From contig NZ_BOMH01000048.1 of assembly GCF_016862095.1 (NCBI RefSeq), positions 1 to 64,000 on the forward strand: a stretch of 64,000 nt of DNA, written 5' to 3'. Numbering within the stretch: position 1 is the stretch's first letter; each line of letters opens with the position of its first letter. Shown in pieces: positions 16,478 to 25,433 of the stretch. This DNA comes from Actinoplanes cyaneus. Lineage in GTDB: Bacteria > Actinomycetota > Actinomycetes > Mycobacteriales > Micromonosporaceae. The notes under the pieces were generated by a model that was not told the origin of the DNA, did not search any database, and saw only the letters and a list, made by a program, of their open reading frames with translations. The translations under genes and the position numbers were made by a program.

Positions 16478-16977
16478 CCCGGGAAGCGCCTGGTCCCCCG
16501 CCACGAACCGCGACCGACCCGGAAACGGCGGACCGGCCGGCGATCGTCATCGATCCTGATGAGTAAATCGCCGGCCGAGCGGGCACATATCCGGTAAGCG
16601 ACAACGGACCGCGGATCCACGGCACTTCGGACCCCGCGGCCGCCCGAGATCTCCCGGCCGGGCGGAAGCCGGGCTGGCAATCCCGGCCGGGACCCACCTG
16701 ATCGGCCCGCGCCGATCTCAAGAGACGTGAATCGCGACCCGGCCACCACCGAGACGCGGTTCCCGGCGCCGCCGCCCTAACCCCCGAGGGCGGCGGCGTC
16801 ATCTTTTCTCCGGCTCGGGCTGGGCATCGTGATCGCGATCATGCGGCCCTGCGAACCGCCTGCGGCCACCGCGAAGTCCGGTCGCCCGAGGAGCAGCCGA
16901 CGGCCGCTGGTCCGACCCGAACAGCATCCTCACGCCGCTGACCCGTCCCGGCGACGGGTCAGCAGCCGCAACGACCA
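16478..16977. other. Non-coding region with one hairpin
   Basis: A 500-base gap between convergent pspC (+) and the DUF4230 gene (-). It holds one clear hairpin (16767-16798) and no credible gene. Open frames in it are GC-driven and lack homology. Confidence 0.5.
16767..16798 (+). terminator. Probable rho-independent terminator
   Basis: Twelve-base arms CGCCGCCGCCCT (16767-16778) and AGGGCGGCGGCG (16787-16798) with an eight-base loop, followed by TCATCTTTTC. It is 290 bases after pspC, so either that transcript has a long 3' UTR or an unseen RNA ends here. Confidence 0.65.
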
Positions 16978-17721
16978 TCAGGGATTCGTGAAGGTGACCT
17001 TGACCGACGTGTAGCCCAGGCGTGCGAACAGGCTCTCCAGCATGAGCTGCGTGTTCTGCTGCGCCCGCTGATCCAGCCCACTCGACTTGGCCGCCTCGGT
17101 GATCTTCTGCTGCGCCATCTCGTACACCCGCTGCTGTTTGGCGGTGTCGCTGCGGAAGGCGTCACCGATGCTGGTCAGCAGCCCGCGATCCTCCTCGACC
17201 ACGTAACTCTTCGACATGTCGAGCGCCGCCTGCGACTGCTGCGGCGGCGGCAGGGTCAGCTCGACGGTCTTCTTCTCGTTGTCGACCTTGAGCGCGTCCC
17301 CGCTGAGGGCGCTGAAGTCGATGTAGGTCTCCACGGTGCCCGACCCGACGAAGAGGATTCGCCGGTTTACCAGGAAGTCCGGGATGTTCTCCTTGTTCTG
17401 CTGGAGGTCGACGATTACCTGGAAGGTGCCGTCGGCCGCCACGTAACGGTGGAGGTCGCGCATCGACTCCAGCAGCACGGGCTGGCTGCGGTCGACGGTC
17501 TGGTCGGAGAACGGGTTGTCGAAGGAGGGCAGCACGTTCATCGCGCGCAGCCCGAAACAGGACGCGACGATCAAGGCGAAGACGAAGCCGATGAAGATCA
17601 GCAACCGTGCGAAGAAGCTCGGCCTGTGCTCGGGCGCAACGGCCGGAGCAACCGGCTCGGCCTCCTCGGGCACGGCCGGGTACTCCGACGTCGGCTCTTC
17701 GACATCCGGTGAGTGGGCCAT
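16978..17721 (-). CDS. DUF4230 membrane-anchored protein
   Basis: A 247-residue protein with an acidic, Pro/Glu-rich cytoplasmic N-terminus (about 35 residues), one membrane helix (FFARLLIFIGFVFALIVASCFGL) and an extracytoplasmic domain. The pattern in that domain (LRDLHRYVAADGTFQVIVDLQ, FVGSGTVETYIDFSAL, VELTLPPP) fits DUF4230. The ending ESLFARLGYTSVKVTF is also characteristic. The function of DUF4230 is not established. A typical tail of Gln/Arg-rich helix (AKQQRVYEMAQQKITEAAKSS) lies before it. It is convergent with pspC and 59 bases downstream of the acyl-CoA dehydrogenase gene's end. Confidence 0.82.
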   Translation of the reverse strand: MAHSPDVEEPTSEYPAVPEEAEPVAPAVAPEHRPSFFARLLIFIGFVFALIVASCFGLRAMNVLPSFDNPFSDQTVDRSQPVLLESMRDLHRYVAADGTFQVIVDLQQNKENIPDFLVNRRILFVGSGTVETYIDFSALSGDALKVDNEKKTVELTLPPPQQSQAALDMSKSYVVEEDRGLLTSIGDAFRSDTAKQQRVYEMAQQKITEAAKSSGLDQRAQQNTQLMLESLFARLGYTSVKVTFTNP

Positions 17722-17780
17722 GTCTCAACGGTACGGAGGGGGTACGACAATGCGCATTTCGAGTCCCCCGCCGCCCGCGT

Positions 17781-18956
17781 CTAGCGCGAAAAGGCGTTCA
17801 GTCCGGTCAGCTTCTGGCCGATCGACAGCTGGTGGATCTCCGAGGTGCCCTCGTAGGTCAGGACGCTCTCCAGGTTGCTGGCGTGCCGCATCACCGGCAG
17901 CTCCCCACGGATCCCGTTGCCACCGAGGATGGTCCGGCACTGCCTGGCGATCTCGATCGACTCCCGTACGTTGTTGAGCTTCCCCACGCTGACCTGCTCG
18001 GGCCGCAGCGGTTTCCCGGTGGCGTCCCGCAGCCGGCACAGATGCAGCGCGAGCAGGAACCCCTTCTGCAGCTCCAGCGACATGTCGGCGAACTTGGCCT
18101 GGGTCAGCTGGAAGGCGCTGATCGGCTGCCCGAACTGCTCCCGCCCGGCGGCGTAGTCGAGCGTCGCGTCCAGACAGTCCCGAGCCGCGCCGAGCACCCC
18201 GAAGATGATGCTCAACCGGGCCTCGGTCAGGCAGGAGAGCGGCGCCATCAGGCTGCGCGCGGCGGGCAGCCGGGCGCTCTCCGGCAGTCGCAACCCGTCG
18301 AGCACCAGCTCACCGACGCTGGAGGCGCGCAGCGACATGGTGTGCCGGAACTCCCGGGTGGTGAGACCGGGCGTGCCGGTCGGCACCACGAACCCGGCGA
18401 TGCCCTTGTCGGCGCGGGCCCAGATCACCGCGACGTCGGCGATCGGCGCGTTGAGGATCCAGGTCTTCACCCCGTCCAGCACCCAGTCGTCCCCGTCGCG
18501 CCGGGCGCGGGTGGACATCCCGGTCGGGTCGGAGCCGTGATCAGGCTCGGCCAGGCCGAAGCAGCCGATCGACCGGCCCGCGGCGAGGGCGGGCAGCCAG
18601 CGGTTCTTCTGCTCGTCGGATCCGTAACGCCAGATCGCGTACATCACCAGGGATCCCTGCACCGACACCAGGGAACGGATCCCGGAGTCGGCGGCCTCCA
18701 GCTCCATGCACGCCAGACCGTAGGAGACGGTGGAGACGCCGGCACATCCGTACCCGGTCAGATGCATGCCGAAGAGGCCGGCCTTGCCCAATTCCAAGGC
18801 AAGATCGCGAATTGGCGGATTGCCGTTCTCATACCACTCGGCCACGTCCGGGCGAATATGATCATTCGCTACCTGGCGGGCCAGAGCGCGCGCGGCGCGC
18901 TCGTCGTCACTCAGCAGGTCGTCAAGATCCAGCAGGTCAAGCGGTCGAACAACCAT
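17781..18956 (-). CDS. Acyl-CoA dehydrogenase (glutaryl-CoA dehydrogenase-like)
   Basis: A 391-residue FAD enzyme that oxidises an acyl-CoA to the enoyl-CoA. The family phrases are GCFGLAEPDHGSDPTGM, GVKTWILNAPIADVAVIWAR and the C-terminal LGGNGIRGELPVMRH...TYEGTSEIHQL. The Glu in YEGTSE is the catalytic base position of this family. Overall it is closest to the glutaryl-CoA dehydrogenase branch, but the substrate cannot be fixed. I start it at ATG 18956; a TTG three codons earlier is possible. No good Shine-Dalgarno is seen. A 98-residue ParB-like gene ends 22 bases upstream and probably shares its transcript. Confidence 0.88.
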   Translation of the reverse strand: MVVRPLDLLDLDDLLSDDERAARALARQVANDHIRPDVAEWYENGNPPIRDLALELGKAGLFGMHLTGYGCAGVSTVSYGLACMELEAADSGIRSLVSVQGSLVMYAIWRYGSDEQKNRWLPALAAGRSIGCFGLAEPDHGSDPTGMSTRARRDGDDWVLDGVKTWILNAPIADVAVIWARADKGIAGFVVPTGTPGLTTREFRHTMSLRASSVGELVLDGLRLPESARLPAARSLMAPLSCLTEARLSIIFGVLGAARDCLDATLDYAAGREQFGQPISAFQLTQAKFADMSLELQKGFLLALHLCRLRDATGKPLRPEQVSVGKLNNVRESIEIARQCRTILGGNGIRGELPVMRHASNLESVLTYEGTSEIHQLSIGQKLTGLNAFSR

Positions 18957-18978
18957 GCATGTCAAATTAACGGAGACT

Positions 18979-19275
18979 TCAGCCCTCTACGACCAATACA
19001 CGGGCATGAATCTGATTGCGCTGCTGGAGCGCAGCGCGTAATGCACGGTGCAAACCGTCCTCGAGATAGAGGGCGCCCCGATACTCCACGACGTGCGGGA
19101 AAAGATCACCGTAGAAGGTCGAATCCTCGGCGAGCAGCTTGTCGAGCGCCAGCTCGCGCTTCGTGGTGATCAGCTCGGCGAGCCGGATCGGCCGCGGCGG
19201 GATCTCCGCCCACGCCTTGAGCGTGGTGTGGTGATCAGGGTACGGGGCGCCGTCCCGGACCGCTTTGAAGATCAC
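18979..19275 (-). CDS. Small conserved actinobacterial protein (ParB-like fold)
   Basis: A 98-residue protein beginning MIFKAVRDGAPYPDHHTTLK. The middle (RPIRLAELITTKRELALDKLL) and the phrase VEYRGALYLEDGLHRALRAALQ recall ParB/sulfiredoxin-type domains, where a short x-D-G-x-H-R motif binds nucleotide; that likeness is only by eye. It starts with GTG at 19275 after AAAGGGG (eight-base spacing). The gene is widely conserved in actinomycetes as far as I recall, without a known function. It lies 22 bases before the acyl-CoA dehydrogenase gene in the same direction. Confidence 0.7.
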   Translation of the reverse strand: MIFKAVRDGAPYPDHHTTLKAWAEIPPRPIRLAELITTKRELALDKLLAEDSTFYGDLFPHVVEYRGALYLEDGLHRALRAALQQRNQIHARVLVVEG

Positions 19276-19336
19276 GGCGGCTGCCCCTTTCCCTGCAAAC
19301 GTCTTCGTAAGATGTCCAGCCTAGCCGCGATGCGAA

Positions 19337-19954
19337 TCAAGCCTCCGCGGCCGGAGCCCATCGGCCATGATGCACCACCTCGTCCACCGGACGGTGGCCG
19401 CGCTTGAGTGACGGAGACAACTTGTCGTCTCTCCGATAGCCCACGCTCAGCACGCCGACCGGATTGAACTCCGCCGGTACCCCGAAAGCGGCCCGGAAAT
19501 CCGGGATCCGCACCGGCGGGATGCCGAAGAAGCACGAGCCGAGCCCTTCGTTCACCGCGGTCAGGTGCATCAGCAGCGCGGCGAAGCCGGTGTCGACGTC
19601 CCAGTACGGCACCGGCCAGCGTGACTCGTCCCGATCCGTCCAGCCCTTGTCCTTCTCCGCGTAGCGATCCAGGTAGACCGACTTGTTGGAGAGCGCGACC
19701 ACGATCAGCGGGGCGGTCCGCATCCGTTCCAGCCAGCCGCCCGCCTCGAACTCCGGTGAGGCCGTCACCGACCAGTAGAGTTCGCGGTCCGCAGGTTCCG
19801 AGAGGACCAGGAAGCTCCAGCCCTGGGAGAAGCCGGCCGACGGCGCGCGCAGCCCGTGGCGGACGATCTTGTCGATCAGCTCGGGTGGCACCGGGCGCTC
19901 CGGGTCGTACTCACGAATCATCCGGCGGCGCCGGACCACCTCGTCGAACTCCAT
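19337..19954 (-). CDS. Nitroreductase-family FMN oxidoreductase
   Basis: A 205-residue nitroreductase-fold protein, probably an FMN-dependent NAD(P)H oxidoreductase. The start of the FMN site is RRRRMIREYDPERPVP, followed by GLRAPSAGFSQGWSFLVL; the second conserved part is GLGSCFFGIPP...FNPVGVLSVGYRRDD. The substrate cannot be deduced; some relatives act on nitroaromatics, F420-independent flavins or coenzyme precursors. The ATG at 19954 overlaps the epimerase stop as TGATG, so translation is coupled. An upstream GTG at 19972 is less likely. Confidence 0.87.
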   Translation of the reverse strand: MEFDEVVRRRRMIREYDPERPVPPELIDKIVRHGLRAPSAGFSQGWSFLVLSEPADRELYWSVTASPEFEAGGWLERMRTAPLIVVALSNKSVYLDRYAEKDKGWTDRDESRWPVPYWDVDTGFAALLMHLTAVNEGLGSCFFGIPPVRIPDFRAAFGVPAEFNPVGVLSVGYRRDDKLSPSLKRGHRPVDEVVHHGRWAPAAEA

Positions 19955-20871
19955 CAGGCGCGGATCCCCCACGAGGTGGTCCAGGTCTCGCCCGGCGCCA
20001 GCACGATCAGGTCCCGGCCGGAGCGGAACGCGTCCGGCGGGCAGGTCATCGGCTCGACCGCGACGGACCGGCGGTGCCGCTCGCCGTGCAGCGTGTCGCC
20101 GGTGAAGACCTGCCAGTACTTGAACTTGTCGTCGGCCCAGACGGTGATCTTCGCGTCCGGGTCCGGGCCCGCGAGGACGACCTCGGTGATCCCGTCCGGC
20201 CCGAAGTCGATGTCACCGAACGTGGTGTCCAGGATCGCGGCGCCGATCTTGCGCGGCTCGGAGTAGTCGAACTCCGTCCCGGCGACCTTGACCGCGCCGA
20301 GCGGGAGCAGCCGGTTGTCGGCGAGCAGACGGGTCCTGGCCGGCACCCGGAGCACGGTGTCGTCCACCGAGACGCCGGGAAGGCGCAGGTAGGGGTGCAC
20401 CGAGTAACCCCACGGCGCGTCCGACTCGCTGGTGTTCACGACGTCCTGCACGCAGCGCAGCCCGTCGGCCGAGACCGACCAGTGCGTCCGCAGGGTCAGC
20501 CCCCACGGGTAGCCGACCTGCGGCGGAAGGTCGAACTCCAGCGTCACCGACGACGGGGTCTGCTCGGTGGCGTGCCAGCGCGACCAGTTCACCAGACCGT
20601 GGATGGCGTTGTGCCGGGCCGCCTCGGAGAGCGCCAGCTGGTACGTCTGCTCCTGGAACGTGTAGCGCCCGTCGCGGATCCGGTTCGGCCACGGGGCGAG
20701 GATCTGGCCGGCGGAACCCGGGGATATCTCGTCCGGGCCGAAGCCGTCGAGCAGCTCGTCGCCGCCGGACGAGAAACTGCGCAGCGTGCCTCCGACCTCG
20801 GCCAGGACGGCGCTCCGGCCGTCCGCCTCGATCGACCACTGGACCCCGGATTTCGCGGCTCTGTCTGTCAT
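19954..20871 (-). CDS. Aldose 1-epimerase family protein
   Basis: A 305-residue galactose-mutarotase-like protein that interconverts alpha and beta anomers of aldoses. The beta-sandwich signatures are APWPNRIRDGRYTF, RHNAIHGLVNWSRW (first catalytic His) and SVHPYLRLPG (second His). VEPMTCPPDAF holds the third conserved region. I start it at ATG 20871 (MTDRAAKSG); an 11-residue longer frame to 20904 would overlap the MFS gene. It follows the MFS gene by ten bases and its stop overlaps the nitroreductase start, so pdxH, MFS, epimerase and nitroreductase look like one operon. Confidence 0.9.
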   Translation of the reverse strand: MTDRAAKSGVQWSIEADGRSAVLAEVGGTLRSFSSGGDELLDGFGPDEISPGSAGQILAPWPNRIRDGRYTFQEQTYQLALSEAARHNAIHGLVNWSRWHATEQTPSSVTLEFDLPPQVGYPWGLTLRTHWSVSADGLRCVQDVVNTSESDAPWGYSVHPYLRLPGVSVDDTVLRVPARTRLLADNRLLPLGAVKVAGTEFDYSEPRKIGAAILDTTFGDIDFGPDGITEVVLAGPDPDAKITVWADDKFKYWQVFTGDTLHGERHRRSVAVEPMTCPPDAFRSGRDLIVLAPGETWTTSWGIRA

Positions 20872-20881
20872 ACCCGCGACA

Positions 20882-22174
20882 CTATCGCTCGGCGTTCTCC
20901 GCAAGTTCCGGGACGGGCCGGTAACGGATCAGCGCCGGGACGGCCAGCGCCAGCACCACGGCCAGCGCCGCGGCCAGCAGCCCACCGGCCACCCACGAGG
21001 TGGTCACGCCGGTGAACTGGGCGGTCGCGCCGGCCCGCAGGTCACCCAGACGGGGGCCGCCGGCCACCACCACGGTGAAGACGCCCTGCAGCCGCCCGCG
21101 CAACCGGTCCGGCGCGAACGTCTGCATGATCGTCTGCCGGTAGACCGCGCTGACCAGGTCGGCCGCGCCGGCCACGGCGAGCAGCACGACCGCCAGCCAG
21201 AGCTGGTGGGCCAGGCCGGAGAGGGCGATCGCCACTCCCCAGCCGACGACCGCCACGGTCAGTGCGAGCCCCTGCCGGCGTACCCGGCTGATCCAGCCCG
21301 AGGTGAAGCCGGCCAGCACCGAGCCGATCGCGATGGCGCTGAACAGCCAGCCGGCCGCGGAGACGCCGCCGAACCGGTCCTCGGCGACAGCCGGGAACAG
21401 CGCGCGGGGCATGGCGAAGACCATCGCGATCAGGTCGACCGCGAAGGAGAGGAGCAGCACCGGCTGGGTGACCAGGAACCGCAGGCCGACCAGGATGCCG
21501 CGCAGGCCCGCCGTCGGTTTCTCGCCCGAGTCGTCCGGCTCGATCGGCGGGATGGCCGGCAGCCGCCAGGTGGCCCAGAAGGTCACGGTGAAGAGCAGGG
21601 CATCCACCGCGTACGCCGCCGCGACGCCGGTGCCGGTCGACCAGATCCCCATGATCACGCCGGCGACCAGCGGACCGAGCACGCCACCGGCCGTGGTGGT
21701 CGTGTAGTTCAGGGTGTTCGCCGCCGGGACCATCTCCGTCGGCACGATGCGCGGGATGATCGACTGCCGCGCCGGGGAGCTGATCGCGAAGCCGATCGAC
21801 TGGACCGCTGTCAGCGCCAGGAGCAGGTGCGGACTCCGTACCCCCAGAATCGCCTGCGCCAGCAGGCCGAGAGTGACCACCCAGGTGAGCGCTGAGCTGG
21901 TGAGCAGCAGCCGACGCCGGTCGACGACGTCGGCGACCGCGCCACCCCAGAGCCCGAAGACCAGCAGCGGCACGAGGCCGGCCACGCCGAGCAGGCCGAC
22001 CCAGAACGACGAGTGCGTGATCGCGAACATCTGCACCGGGACGGCCACCGCGGTGAACTGGAAGCCGAAGAACGACGCGCCGTTGCCGATCCACATCCGG
22101 CGGAAGGTGGTCACCCGCAGCGGGGAGGTGTCGATCATCCAGGACTTGCGTCGTTTGTCGTCGACCACACTCAC
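20882..22174 (-). CDS. MFS transporter (DHA3/EntS-like)
   Basis: A 430-residue 12-helix transporter of the DHA3/MFS_3 type, which exports siderophores, macrolides or other drugs. Motif A appears as GLWGGAVADVVDRRRLLL. The segment NTLNYTTTTAGGVLGPLVAGVI and the ending RLRGRLQGVFTVVVAGGPRLGDL are typical. It is clearly paralogous to the MFS at 56366-57670 (same RLxGRLxG and LxxLRxG patterns). The GTG start at 22174 overlaps the pdxH stop as GTGA, so it is translationally coupled to vitamin B6 synthesis; whether the pairing has meaning is unknown. Confidence 0.88.
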   Translation of the reverse strand: MSVVDDKRRKSWMIDTSPLRVTTFRRMWIGNGASFFGFQFTAVAVPVQMFAITHSSFWVGLLGVAGLVPLLVFGLWGGAVADVVDRRRLLLTSSALTWVVTLGLLAQAILGVRSPHLLLALTAVQSIGFAISSPARQSIIPRIVPTEMVPAANTLNYTTTTAGGVLGPLVAGVIMGIWSTGTGVAAAYAVDALLFTVTFWATWRLPAIPPIEPDDSGEKPTAGLRGILVGLRFLVTQPVLLLSFAVDLIAMVFAMPRALFPAVAEDRFGGVSAAGWLFSAIAIGSVLAGFTSGWISRVRRQGLALTVAVVGWGVAIALSGLAHQLWLAVVLLAVAGAADLVSAVYRQTIMQTFAPDRLRGRLQGVFTVVVAGGPRLGDLRAGATAQFTGVTTSWVAGGLLAAALAVVLALAVPALIRYRPVPELAENAER

Positions 22175-22824
22175 GGGGCGAGCCTCTCCACGATCCAGTC
22201 CCCGTCGGCGTCGCGGTACCTCAGGCGGTCGTGCAGCCGATTACTGCGGCCCTGCCAGAACTCCACGGTCTCCGGGATCACCCGCAGACCACCCCAGTGC
22301 GGTGGCGCCGGCACCGGCCCGTCGCCGAACCGCTGCACCGCCGCCGCCAGCCCGGCGTCCACCGCGTCCCGATCCGGCAGCACCCGCGACTGCGGGCTGG
22401 CCCACGCGCCGAGCTGCGATCCGCGCGGGCGGGAGGCGAAGTACTCCTCGGTCTCGGCACGGGACACGCGTTCCACCCGGCCGGAGACGATCACCTGGCG
22501 CTGCATCGGGAACCAGGGGAAGACCAGGCTCGCGTACGGGTTGTCAGCCGCCTCGGTCCCCTTCCGCGACCCGTAGTTGGTGAAGAACACGAAACCCGCC
22601 GAGTCGTACCCCTTGAGCAGCACTGTCCGGGATGACGGGCGGCCCTCCGCGCTCGCTGTCGACACGATCATCGCGTTCGGCTCGGGCAGGCCGAACGCGG
22701 TCGCGTCGGCGAACCAGGCCGCGAACTGGGCGGTCCACTCCTTCGCCAGCGAGCTCTCCAGCAGCGGCCCGTGCTCGGTGTAGTCGCGGCGCATCGCCGC
22801 GGGGGACGGCGGATCGGATGGCAT
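22171..22824 (-). CDS. pdxH: Pyridoxamine 5'-phosphate oxidase
   Basis: A 217-residue FMN enzyme that oxidises pyridoxamine or pyridoxine 5'-phosphate to pyridoxal 5'-phosphate, the last step of B6 salvage. The conserved sequences are SRTVLLKGYDSAGFVFFTNYGSRKG, RQVIVSGRVERVS, SRPRGSQLGAWASPQS, and the C-terminal WGGLRVIPETVEFWQG with NRLHDRLRY. The ATG at 22824 follows AAGGAAG by eight bases. The stop overlaps the MFS start (GTGA). It is divergent from the citrate synthase gene across 166 bases. Confidence 0.95.
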   Translation of the reverse strand: MPSDPPSPAAMRRDYTEHGPLLESSLAKEWTAQFAAWFADATAFGLPEPNAMIVSTASAEGRPSSRTVLLKGYDSAGFVFFTNYGSRKGTEAADNPYASLVFPWFPMQRQVIVSGRVERVSRAETEEYFASRPRGSQLGAWASPQSRVLPDRDAVDAGLAAAVQRFGDGPVPAPPHWGGLRVIPETVEFWQGRSNRLHDRLRYRDADGDWIVERLAP

Positions 22825-22990
22825 CGGGGGTACTTCCTTTCGGCTGCAAGCACGTTAAGTCCGCAACTGCCCGGTGTCAGTTGAACCAGGATGGGTGTCA
22901 TCGAGAGCACAACGCCCACGGGTCGACCGCGCAGTCGCCCGGGAGGCAGGATGAATCACTCACCGCAGCTCACGTCTCCCAGGGAGTGCC

Positions 22991-24097
22991 GTGTCCGACT
23001 TCAAGCCGGGGCTCGAGGGCGTCACCGCGTTCGAGACCGAGATCGCCGAGCCCGACCGGGACGGTGGCGCCCTGCGGTACCGCGGCGTCGACATCGAGGA
23101 TCTGATCGGCCAGGTCTCCTTCGGCAACGTCTGGGGCCTGCTGGTCGACGGCAAGTTCGGGCCGGGGCTGCCGCCGGCCGAGCCGTTCCCGGTGCCGGTC
23201 CACTCCGGCGACATCCGGGTCGACGTGCAGTCCGCGGTCGCGATGCTCGCGCCGTACTGGGGGCTCGACCAGCTCCTCGACATCACCGACGAGCAGGCCC
23301 GCAAGGATCTGGCCCGGGTCTCGGTGACCGCGCTCTCCTTCGTCGCCCAGGCAGCGCGTGGGCTGGGCCTGCCGGCCGTCCCGCAGAAGGACATCGACAA
23401 GGCCGAGACCATCGTGGAGCGGTTCATGCGCCGGTGGCGCGGCGAGCCCGACCCACGGCACGTCAAGGCCGTCGATGCGTACTTCATCTCCGCCGCCGAG
23501 CACGGGCTGAACGCGTCCACCTTCACCACCCGCATCGTGGCCTCCACCGGCGCCGACGTGGCCGCCTGCATCTCCTCCGGGATCGGTGCGCTCTCCGGCC
23601 CGCTGCACGGCGGGGCGCCCACCCGGGTGCTGAGCATGCTGGAGTCGGTCGAGCGCAGTGGCGACGCCGAGGGATATGTGAAGGACGTGCTCGACCGCGG
23701 CGAGCGGCTGATGGGTTTCGGTCACCGCGTCTACCGCGCCGAGGACCCGCGAGCCCGGGTGCTGCGCCGGATCGCGAAGGAGCTGGGCGCCCCGCGCTAC
23801 GAGGTGGCCGCCGCCCTGGAGAAGGCCGCGATGGCCGAGCTGCGCGAGCGCAAGCCCGGCGGTGAGCTGTGGACGAACGTGGACTTCTGGGCCGCCGTGG
23901 TGCTCGACTTCGCCGAGGTGCCGGCGCACATGTTCACCTCGATGTTCACCTGCGCCCGGGTGGCCGGGTGGAGCGCGCACATCCTGGAGCAGAAACGGCT
24001 GAACCGGATCCTGCGCCCGAGCCTGCAGTACGTGGGCCCGGCTCCGCGCAAGCCGTCGGACGTCGAGGGCTGGTCCCAGCTCACGCATAATGTGTGA
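22991..24097 (+). CDS. Citrate synthase
   Basis: A 368-residue citrate synthase joining acetyl-CoA and oxaloacetate in the TCA cycle (the shorter, GltA2/CitA-like actinobacterial form). The catalytic residues are visible in AEHGLNASTFT (first His), GPLHGGAP, MGFGHRVYR (second His) and NVDFWAAV (Asp). The GTG start at 22991 is preceded by GGGAG. Its stop overlaps the serC start (GTGTGA), so a central-carbon and a serine-biosynthesis enzyme are made from one transcript. It may serve as a second citrate synthase; no other is in the window. Confidence 0.94.
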   Translation: MSDFKPGLEGVTAFETEIAEPDRDGGALRYRGVDIEDLIGQVSFGNVWGLLVDGKFGPGLPPAEPFPVPVHSGDIRVDVQSAVAMLAPYWGLDQLLDITDEQARKDLARVSVTALSFVAQAARGLGLPAVPQKDIDKAETIVERFMRRWRGEPDPRHVKAVDAYFISAAEHGLNASTFTTRIVASTGADVAACISSGIGALSGPLHGGAPTRVLSMLESVERSGDAEGYVKDVLDRGERLMGFGHRVYRAEDPRARVLRRIAKELGAPRYEVAAALEKAAMAELRERKPGGELWTNVDFWAAVVLDFAEVPAHMFTSMFTCARVAGWSAHILEQKRLNRILRPSLQYVGPAPRKPSDVEGWSQLTHNV

Positions 24098-25218
24098 CCG
24101 TGGCTGACATTCGGATCCCTGACGCGATCAAACCAGTCGACGGCCGATTCGGCTCCGGGCCGAGCAAGGTCCGGCCGGAAGGCGTCGAGGCGCTATCCGC
24201 GGTCTCCCGTACCTTCATGGGCACCTCGCACCGCCAGAAAACGGTGAAGGAGCAGGTCGCTCGCCTCCGCCGGGGTCTCGCCGAGTTCTTCTCGATCCCC
24301 GAGGGGTATGAGGTGATCCTGGCCAACGGCGGCACCAGCGCCTTCTGGGAGGTCGCCACCTTCGGCCTGATCCGTGACCGGGCCCAGTTCGCCGAGTTCG
24401 GTGAGTTCGGCGCCAAGTTCGTGCAGGCCGTCACGGACGCGCCGTTCCTGGCGCAGCCCACCGTGCACAAGGCGCCGGCCGGCCAGGCCGCGTTCCTGAC
24501 CGCCGAGGCCGGCGTCGACGTCTACGCCTCGGTGCAGAACGAGACCTCGACCGGCGTCTCGGTCCCGGTGCGGCGGGTGGCCGGCGCCGACCCGGGCGCG
24601 CTGCTGCTCACCGACGCCACCTCCGGCGGCGGCAGCCTCGACGTCGACCTCACCGAGACCGACGTCTACTACCTGGCCCCGCAGAAGGCGCTCGGCTCGG
24701 ACGGCGGGATCTGGCTGGCCCTGATGTCCCCGGCCGCGATCGAGCGGGCCTACGAGATCAAGGCGACCAAGCGGTACATCCCGCAGTTCTTCGACCTGGT
24801 GACGGCGATCGAGCAGTCCCGGCTGGAGCAGACGTACAACACGCCGGCGCTGGCCACGGTCTTCCTCGCGGCCGAGCAGGTCGACTGGATGAACGCGCAG
24901 GGCGGCCTGTCCTGGGCGGTCAAGCGCAGCTCCGAGAGCGCCGCCGAGATCTACGGCTGGGCCGGCCGCTCGTCGTTCGCCGAGCCGTTCGTGACCGATC
25001 CCGCCCTGCGCTCCTCGGCCGTGGCCACCATCGACTTCGCCGAGGGCGTCGACGCCGCGGCGATCGCCAAGGTGCTCCGCGCCAACGACATCGTGGACAC
25101 CGAGCCGTACCGGAAGCTGGGTCGCAACCAGTTGCGGATCGCGCTCTACCCGACCGTCGACCCGACCGATGTGGCGGCGCTGACGACCTGCATCGACTAC
25201 GTCGTCGAGCGTCTCTGA
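24094..25218 (+). CDS. serC: Phosphoserine aminotransferase
   Basis: A 374-residue PLP enzyme that converts 3-phosphohydroxypyruvate to phosphoserine, the second step of serine biosynthesis. The phrase APQKALGSDGGIW contains the PLP-binding lysine, and NGGTSAFWEVATFGLI and YNTPALATVF are typical of the actinobacterial SerC. Length fits the family. The GTG at 24094 overlaps the citrate synthase stop; another in-frame GTG lies at 24100. It is followed by 215 bases with an inverted repeat before sepH. Confidence 0.95.
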   Translation: MTVADIRIPDAIKPVDGRFGSGPSKVRPEGVEALSAVSRTFMGTSHRQKTVKEQVARLRRGLAEFFSIPEGYEVILANGGTSAFWEVATFGLIRDRAQFAEFGEFGAKFVQAVTDAPFLAQPTVHKAPAGQAAFLTAEAGVDVYASVQNETSTGVSVPVRRVAGADPGALLLTDATSGGGSLDVDLTETDVYYLAPQKALGSDGGIWLALMSPAAIERAYEIKATKRYIPQFFDLVTAIEQSRLEQTYNTPALATVFLAAEQVDWMNAQGGLSWAVKRSSESAAEIYGWAGRSSFAEPFVTDPALRSSAVATIDFAEGVDAAAIAKVLRANDIVDTEPYRKLGRNQLRIALYPTVDPTDVAALTTCIDYVVERL

Positions 25219-25237
25219 CACCAACTGGGTGACGTGG

Positions 25238-25346
25238 CTCATTGCGGGGGTAAGGCGTAGTCCGTACCAAGGAAAAGGGCCGGTCGGAGACTGAAGATCA
25301 TCTCCGCTGGTCAGACACTTTCACGGCGTGGCTTACCCCCATTGAG
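25238..25346. repeat. Imperfect inverted repeat between serC and sepH
   Basis: CTCATTGCGGGGGTAAG (25238-25254) recurs in opposite orientation as CTTACCCCCATTGAG (25332-25346), with two inserted bases in the left arm. The arms are 77 bases apart. They could be paired binding sites for a regulator of sepH or part of a large stem-loop; no repressor is suggested by neighbours. Confidence 0.55.
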
Positions 25347-25433
25347 TGACCTGGGCGCGTACCGTGTTCCGAAACGCGCCCGGGTAACTGACTCTCGGGA
25401 GCACAGGCCAACGCGACGAGACGGAGGCAACGC

